From positions 1 to 23,830 of the IMG/VR virus record IMGVR_UViG_3300038441_001125: 23,830 bases of DNA, one strand, 5' to 3'. Below, piece after piece: positions 20,212 through 23,830 of the stretch. The position numbers and the translations under genes were made by a program. The notes beneath the pieces are model-generated. The model was not told the origin of the DNA, did no database searches, and worked only from the letters and a program-made list of their open reading frames with translations. How positions within the stretch are numbered: position 1 is the first letter of the stretch; every line of letters starts with the position of its first letter. The stretch is from a virus.

Positions 20212-20396
20212 CGGAGTCCAAGCTCCTTTTCCATGCTGTGCAGGCGAGAGCGCTCAGCGTTGTAGGTCGCCCAGTCCTTGCACTGGTCGCTGTGCCAGCA
20301 GGCGCCCTTCTCGCGCTTCTCCGCACGAACGCTCGCGGCCAGCCTGTCCACTTTCGAGCGGAGTTCGGTTAACTCGGTCGTCATCGTATTTGTCAT
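20208..20396 (-). CDS. Small early protein (62 aa), unknown
   Basis: ATG at 20396 overlaps the upstream stop (ATGA), which decides the start against a longer frame. The product is helical: M-T-T-E-L-T-E-L-R-S-K-V-D-R-L-A-A-S-V-R, then G-A-C-W-H-S-D-Q-C-K-D-W and E-R-S-R-L-H-S-M-E-K-E-L-G-L-R. Two helices around a C-x6-C turn suggest a small hairpin fold. Function unknown. Confidence 0.66.
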   Translation of the reverse strand: MTNTMTTELTELRSKVDRLAASVRAEKREKGACWHSDQCKDWATYNAERSRLHSMEKELGLR

Positions 20397-20686
20397 GACT
20401 GCAATTTCTCCCGGATCAGCGCCAAACCTTCCTCTTCCTCTCGGTCGATGGCTATCCAGTCGGTGAGATGGGCGCCAAGCTGATCCGAAAGATCGGCGTG
20501 CCGTTTGAGCAGCCCGACATGCCACTCGAACGCCGCCCGCCATGCCAGTGCGAGCGCGTCGTAACGACGTTCGGCATACAACTCGTCCGTCGAGTCGGCT
20601 TTGAGCTTGCGCTCGTAGTGCGCTATTCGATTCTTCAGTTCGCCGATGCTCAAGGTGTCTTTGGGGAGCGGGGTAGGGTTGCTCAT
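20393..20686 (-). CDS. Helical early protein (97 aa), unknown
   Basis: ATG at 20686 has AGGAG 6 nt upstream and lies in an ATGA overlap. The 97-residue protein is almost wholly helical with heptad-like spacing: L-S-I-G-E-L-K-N-R-I-A-H-Y-E-R-K-L, then L-A-L-A-W-R-A-A-F-E-W-H-V-G-L-L-K-R-H and an acidic R-E-E-E-E-G stretch. No family recognised. Confidence 0.68.
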   Translation of the reverse strand: MSNPTPLPKDTLSIGELKNRIAHYERKLKADSTDELYAERRYDALALAWRAAFEWHVGLLKRHADLSDQLGAHLTDWIAIDREEEEGLALIREKLQS

Positions 20687-20994
20687 CGGTCGCTCCTCGC
20701 CATGGCGGTGTCTGCGAGTCGATCGCACTTAGCTTCCAACTGCGTGATCCGTTTTCGCTGCGCCTCGGCCTTCTGACAAAGGGCCTTCATGACCGCTGCC
20801 GAGTCGGCTCCTTCGTCGGATACCTCTGCGATGCGCAGTACCTCCGAGTGAGGCATCTGAAGCTGTTCGATGCGCTCGATCAGCATCAGCAGCTCGGTCG
20901 CCTTGACCGGAATCCAAGGCTCGCGTGCGTTCTGCTCGGCGTAGCGACGCAGCCTGCTCAGGAGGTCCGAGGTTCGCTGAGTAGCGTCGCTCAT
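20683..20994 (-). CDS. Helical early protein (103 aa), unknown
   Basis: Start ATG at 20994 has GGAGG close by and overlaps the upstream stop by 4 nt. It begins M-S-D-A-T-Q-R-T-S-D-L-L-S-R-L-R-R-Y-A, similar to the start of the 337-residue protein. Two helices follow (L-L-M-L-I-E-R-I-E-Q-L-Q; Q-K-A-E-A-Q-R-K-R-I-T-Q-L-E-A-K), the second a likely coiled coil. No function recognised. Confidence 0.7.
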   Translation of the reverse strand: MSDATQRTSDLLSRLRRYAEQNAREPWIPVKATELLMLIERIEQLQMPHSEVLRIAEVSDEGADSAAVMKALCQKAEAQRKRITQLEAKCDRLADTAMARSDR

Positions 20995-21200
20995 TGTTCC
21001 TCCGGGTATACGGCCTTCATGCCCGCCTTGGCGACGAGGTACTTGTACGTTTCCTCGCGCATCACGACCAGGATGGTTCCTTCCTGCAGCGTCATGCGCT
21101 TGGCCTGCATAGGCTCCAGCGAGCGCAGGCCTTGATAGGTTTCCTCGCTCATGAACCCTATCGGGTCAGAAGTGCGCTGAGTATCAGAAGGGGATGTCAT
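20991..21200 (-). CDS. Small early protein (69 aa), unknown
   Basis: ATG at 21200 has AAGGAG with 6 nt spacing and is better than the adjacent GTG. The product starts M-T-S-P-S-D-T-Q-R-T-S-D, sharing T-Q-R-T-S-D with the next protein, then G-F-M-S-E-E-T-Y-Q-G-L-R-S-L and I-L-V-V-M-R-E-E-T-Y-K-Y-L-V. It overlaps the upstream gene by 17 nt. Function unknown. Confidence 0.67.
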   Translation of the reverse strand: MTSPSDTQRTSDPIGFMSEETYQGLRSLEPMQAKRMTLQEGTILVVMREETYKYLVAKAGMKAVYPEEQ

Positions 21201-21381
21201 CACATTCTCCTTGGTGACCGCGTCGCGAGTGGCAATAGATTTCTCGCTGCTTGCTATTGCCGCACGGTAGGTAGTGACAGCTGTAAGGCGGGCTGTAGCC
21301 AGCCTTGAGCAGTTTTCGGTAGTGCGAGCACGACATCCCTGGCGGACGATTCCACCTGAGAATCCAGTCTGTGCGCCTCAT
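21184..21381 (-). CDS. Small Cys-rich protein (65 aa)
   Basis: ATG at 21381 overlaps the upstream stop by 4 nt. Cysteines C18, C35, C40, C50 and C60 with H20, H36, H51 and H56 (C-S-H-Y; S-C-H-Y-L-P-C-G-N; Y-C-H-S-R-R-G-H-Q-G-E-C) suggest one or two metal sites. R-G-H-Q-G-E-C-D-D resembles endings of other small phage zinc proteins. The remainder is basic. Function unknown. Confidence 0.66.
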   Translation of the reverse strand: MRRTDWILRWNRPPGMSCSHYRKLLKAGYSPPYSCHYLPCGNSKQREIYCHSRRGHQGECDDIPF

Positions 21382-21719
21382 GGCAGTCTCCGGATGTATT
21401 CGAGCGCGGCGGCGCGGATGGCGAGTGGCGCTGTCGATGCTTTGTTCACTGGAGGGCCAAGCGATTCGATATCGCAGTACCAGTGCGCCTCGTAGCGGCC
21501 GAAGTTACCAACCTCGACGCCGAGTACTCGCTTGTTCAGCGCATCCAGAATCAGCCCGGCGTCGGCCCAGGTGGTGAAAGAGGGCGTGCGAACGGTTCCT
21601 GCATGCTCTTGGCTGGGGAACCAATAGCCAACAATGCTTGACCGCTTCCAGCCGAGCAGTTTTTCACAGATGGCTTCGTTCTCGATGCCCAGCTCGTCGG
21701 GTGTGCGATGAGCAGTCAT
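21378..21719 (-). CDS. Early protein (113 aa), unknown
   Basis: The open frame is longer, but ATG at 21719 is in an ATGA overlap and gives a compact 113-residue protein: M-T-A-H-R-T-P-D-E-L-G-I-E-N-E-A-I-C-E-K-L-L-G-W, then F-T-T-W-A-D-A-G-L-I-L-D-A-L and A-L-E-Y-I-R-R-L at the end. The pattern L-G-W plus T-W-A-D-x-G-x-I-L-D-A and a C-terminal A-x-L-E-Y-I is a recurrent layout in phage hypothetical proteins of about this size. No biochemical role known. Confidence 0.72.
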   Translation of the reverse strand: MTAHRTPDELGIENEAICEKLLGWKRSSIVGYWFPSQEHAGTVRTPSFTTWADAGLILDALNKRVLGVEVGNFGRYEAHWYCDIESLGPPVNKASTAPLAIRAAALEYIRRLP

Positions 21720-21901
21720 TCTTGTGTCTCCAGTACGAGCTCGCCGGCCTTCGCTATGGGCTTGCCGTAGGGTTCGCCGATGCACGTGTGCGGCATCCCG
21801 TCGAACTCGATAAAGCGCTTCTTCTCTTCTGCCACCCATACGCCGCACTTCACGCAGCAGATGTTCAGCAGGACCTTGAAGCGGGATAGGTGGCCGATCA
21901 T
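21716..21901 (-). CDS. Small zinc-binding protein (61 aa)
   Basis: ATG at 21901 is in an ATGA overlap with the DUF1364 gene, so it is preferred over the longer frame. C15, C16-V-K-C19 and H38-T-C40 make a plausible four-ligand metal site in a short beta-rich protein (G-V-W-V-A-E-E-K-K-R-F-I-E-F). No known function; the position next to DUF1364 suggests a nucleic-acid-related role by context only. Confidence 0.66.
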   Translation of the reverse strand: MIGHLSRFKVLLNICCVKCGVWVAEEKKRFIEFDGMPHTCIGEPYGKPIAKAGELVLETQE

Positions 21902-22206
21902 GCTGCCCCCACAATGATGATCTCGTTTTTCCACAACCATTCGAGCCACTGGTTCTGGGCTCTGTAGCTTTCGGCCTGCAACTGCTCTTGCGAGTAGATC
22001 GATTGCTTGAACCGACCATCGATCACTGCATGGCACATATCGCATCCCGGGGCCGCGCAGATATCTGGTGGCTTGAGGGAAGTGCCGCCCGTACCGCCGA
22101 CTCGGAAGTGGCAGAGCACGGTGTACTGCGGATCGCGCCGACAGAATTCCGGCAGCCGGAAGTAGCACGGCTTTCGCTCGGCCAGCTTGCGAAGATCACG
22201 CGGCAC
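21898..22206 (-). CDS. DUF1364 putative nuclease (YbcO-like)
   Basis: GTG at 22206 starts inside the ninB-like gene (11-nt overlap) with AGGAG 10 nt upstream and gives 102 residues. The sequence matches DUF1364: R-K-P-C14-Y-F-R-L-P-E-F-C22, V-L-C-H33-F-R-V, S-L-K-P-P-D-I-C50-A-A-P-G-C55-D-M-C58-H59-A-V-I-D-G-R. The cysteines and histidines form a zinc-stabilised HNH-like fold in this family (E. coli YbcO). Family members sit beside ninB in lambdoid recombination regions, as here. A nuclease role is probable but not proven. Confidence 0.86.
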   Translation of the reverse strand: MPRDLRKLAERKPCYFRLPEFCRRDPQYTVLCHFRVGGTGGTSLKPPDICAAPGCDMCHAVIDGRFKQSIYSQEQLQAESYRAQNQWLEWLWKNEIIIVGAA

Positions 22207-22648
22207 GGGCTTCGCGCTCCTCTTTGATCTGATGCCACATCGGATCAGGATCGGGCACCCAGCAGCCGATCTCCGCTCCCTTCTGCTGAACGAATTCGTA
22301 GAACGCATTGAACTCGACGGTGGACAGCTTGTTCTTAGCGCCGTTCTCGTCCGTAGTGGTCGTGCGTCGAGGGCGGGTGATGATCTCTCCGAAGATCTCA
22401 CGCTCCACCGTGCCGAAGTAGGCACGCAGGAACACGTCATGCAGCTCCGGCGCGGTGTAGCCAGTGAACTCGCTCAGTGCTTTGTACGCGACGCCAAACA
22501 GCGCATTGTTCTGCGGATCGCTGCGCTCCTTCTTCACGCGAGCGATCGTGATCTTCCACGCGACATCCTTGGCGAGCGCAGACAGGACAGCGACGATTCG
22601 CGTCAAGCTGCGCTCGCCTGGTTGCAGGGTGAAGGTCTGGTCTTTCAT
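22196..22648 (-). CDS. ninB: NinB/Orf-family recombination mediator
   Basis: A 150-residue protein, close to the 146 of lambda NinB (Orf). It has W-K-I-T-I-A-R-V-K-K-E-R-S-D-P-Q-N-N-A-L-F-G near residues 30-52, then Y-T-A-P-E-L-H-D-V-F-L-R-A-Y-F-G, T-T-T-T-D-E-N-G and the C-terminal F-V-Q-Q-K-G-A-E-I-G-C-W-V-P-D-P-D-P. NinB binds single-stranded DNA and helps load recombinase in place of RecFOR. ATG at 22648 has GAGG 5 nt upstream and overlaps the preceding stop by 4 nt. It pairs with the DUF1364 gene. Confidence 0.9.
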   Translation of the reverse strand: MKDQTFTLQPGERSLTRIVAVLSALAKDVAWKITIARVKKERSDPQNNALFGVAYKALSEFTGYTAPELHDVFLRAYFGTVEREIFGEIITRPRRTTTTDENGAKNKLSTVEFNAFYEFVQQKGAEIGCWVPDPDPMWHQIKEEREARAA

Positions 22649-22851
22649 GCGCGCCTCGTCACCACAAGGTCGGACATCGGGTCACGGCTGTTGATTCGTC
22701 GAACACTCAGAACGATGCCGTGCGGGGCAACTCGCCTATAGATGTCGAATCGCAGACGCTTCGGTGGATTCTCGATGGTCACGCTACGGCCCACCGGCAT
22801 CGTGTAGATGGGCCACTTGCGGTTGTGGGGGATGCGGGCGGTAAGTCTCAT
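22645..22851 (-). CDS. Small basic protein next to ninB (68 aa), unknown
   Basis: ATG at 22851 is in an ATGA overlap, and its stop overlaps the ninB-like ATG by 4 nt. The product begins M-R-L-T-A-R-I-P-H-N-R-K-W-P-I-Y-T-M-P-V-G and is basic and beta-rich (S-V-T-I-E-N-P-P-K-R-L-R-F-D-I-Y-R-R-V, I-V-L-S-V-R-R-I). It may bind nucleic acid or be a small partner of the recombination proteins; this is context only. Confidence 0.66.
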   Translation of the reverse strand: MRLTARIPHNRKWPIYTMPVGRSVTIENPPKRLRFDIYRRVAPHGIVLSVRRINSRDPMSDLVVTRRA

Positions 22852-23830
22852 GCCGCGATGTCCTTCGAAAGGTCCATCGCCAGAATCCACTCGATGACCT
22901 TGGACGCCGGCACGTTGTAGTGACGGGTCAGGACGCCGAGCAGTTCATCGTCGGCCGGCTTCTTGATGGAGGCGAGGCGGGCCTGCTCACGCTTGACGCG
23001 CTCTTCCTCTTCCTTGGCCTTGCGGGCCTCGGCCTGCTGGCGCTCGAACTCGGCGCGCTCCGCTGCGAGCTTCGCGGCTTCGGCGTCACGGGCCGCTTTG
23101 GCTGCTGCTTCTTCCTTGGCGATGCGCTTGCGCTCGGCCTCGGCGGCCTGCTGTTGAGCGAGGCGCATCTGGCGTAGTTCCTCGGCCTGCTTCGCCGCCT
23201 CGGCATCGCGAGCAGCCTTCGCCACGCGCTCCTCTTCAGCAAGCCGGGCGCGCTCAGCGGCCTGGCGTTGCTCCTGCTCGGCGCGCAGCTTCGCGAGTTC
23301 TTCCCGCTCGGCCACGATGCGCGCCTGTTCGGCTTCGTGGGCGACGGCAGCGGCGTGCAGCTCGCGGAGCCATGCCAAGCCCTCGGTTTTTGCGGCTTCA
23401 GCCCGCTCGCGGAACTCCTCGAATGACTCATCCACCGCAATGCCTTCCACGTCGCCGATGTGGTCGGCGATCAGCTCAGCGCCCGAAGTAGGGGAGAGCA
23501 TCCGGTTGCCCCGCAACTCGGCGACGCGCTCCTGCAGATCGGCCACACGCTTCAGCTCGGCGGCGATCTTGGCTTGCTTCTCGGCTTCGCGTGCGTCGTC
23601 CCAAGCATCTTGCAGCTTCTGCAGACGGTCTTCCTCTGGCTCGATCAGCGCAATAAGGCGCTTCTCTTCGGCGATCACAGCCCGGCTGAACTTCGTCGCT
23701 TCGTCACGCGCTTCCTTGCCGCGGTTCTGAATGTCGACGCGCAGGTTCTTCAGTACCATGCGGGATGAGTGGACCTGCTCACGGCCGTCAACGTTGGTGA
23801 TGACCGTGATATCTGCAGACTTCGCGGCGA
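22848..23830 (-). CDS. Coiled-coil early protein, 5' partial
   Basis: The frame is open to the right edge; at least 326 residues are visible. An ATG at 23759 exists, but the upstream residues (D-I-T-V-I-T-N-V-D-G-R-E-Q-V-H-S-S-R) continue smoothly into M-V-L-K-N-L-R-V-D-I-Q-N-R-G-K-E, as in phage coiled-coil proteins of the pattern R-x-x-L-K-x-x-R-V. So the real start is outside the window. Residues corresponding to nt 23400-23000 are a long Ala/Glu/Arg coiled coil with repeated A-K-A-A-R-D-A-E-A-A-K. The C-terminal globular piece reads K-P-A-D-D-E-L-L-G-V-L-T-R-H-Y-N-V. Similar proteins lie by phage recombination genes; function not established. Confidence 0.8.
   Translation of the reverse strand, partial: AAKSADITVITNVDGREQVHSSRMVLKNLRVDIQNRGKEARDEATKFSRAVIAEEKRLIALIEPEEDRLQKLQDAWDDAREAEKQAKIAAELKRVADLQERVAELRGNRMLSPTSGAELIADHIGDVEGIAVDESFEEFRERAEAAKTEGLAWLRELHAAAVAHEAEQARIVAEREELAKLRAEQEQRQAAERARLAEEERVAKAARDAEAAKQAEELRQMRLAQQQAAEAERKRIAKEEAAAKAARDAEAAKLAAERAEFERQQAEARKAKEEEERVKREQARLASIKKPADDELLGVLTRHYNVPASKVIEWILAMDLSKDIAA

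Noticed and set aside
1-23830. tRNA genes, CRISPR arrays, rRNA and insertion sequences
   Set aside because: No cloverleaf with TTCGAATC-type loop, no regularly spaced repeats with spacers and no transposase frame were seen on either strand.

Overview
The window is a stretch of a temperate, siphovirus-type tailed phage genome (or of a prophage) of a GC-rich proteobacterium. The tail genes follow the order tape measure, DUF2460, DUF2163, NlpC/P60 peptidase, large tail-tip protein. This is the order of the Rhodobacter gene transfer agent and of many phages of alpha-, beta- and gammaproteobacteria. A GH19 endolysin, a Lar-like protein, a lambda-type integrase and NinB and DUF1364 recombination genes fit the same picture. 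The sequence does not fix the host genus.

Layout. (1) 1-9947, plus strand: tail morphogenesis, with almost every gene overlapping the next by 1-4 nt (one 16-17 nt overlap and one 11-nt gap). (2) 9944-10837: a 47-codon antisense membrane-peptide gene, then an AT-richer HNH-like gene with its own extended -10 promoter and intrinsic terminator (a moron). (3) 10875-12596, plus strand: lysis cassette of a membrane protein, GH19 endolysin, two-TM holin-like protein, lipoprotein and a small helical protein. (4) 12601-15389: accessory region. It holds a leftward operon of small genes including a Lar-like protein, a divergent Xre repressor with inverted repeats at its start, a leftward DUF2335 membrane-protein operon with its own promoter, and a 108-nt inverted-repeat element that can fold as a junction of hairpins. 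(5) 15390-15643: no gene, but a set of sites arranged like lambda attP (direct repeats, a perfect IHF consensus, tandem 10-bp repeats next to int). (6) 15644-16916: integrase and excisionase. (7) 17012-23830, minus strand: early operon of about 21 small genes running toward xis/int. It carries a coiled-coil protein, NinB and DUF1364 nuclease candidates at its upstream end, followed by many small unknown, often Cys-rich proteins.

Working together: the plus-strand half encodes late functions (tail, lysis). The minus-strand half encodes early recombination functions and site-specific recombination. The accessory block between lysis and attP carries probable lysogenic or anti-restriction cargo with local regulation. 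An intact attP-like region flanked by phage genes on both sides suggests that the source was an unintegrated phage genome, or that integration occurs elsewhere. No tRNA, CRISPR array, rRNA or insertion sequence was seen. No gene-free stretch exceeds 300 bases; the longest are 14748-14966 and 15390-15643, both described below. Many starts were moved from the longest possible reading frame to codons with good Shine-Dalgarno spacing or ATGA/GTGA overlaps. Several genes of 42-55 codons were found by reading the sequence directly.
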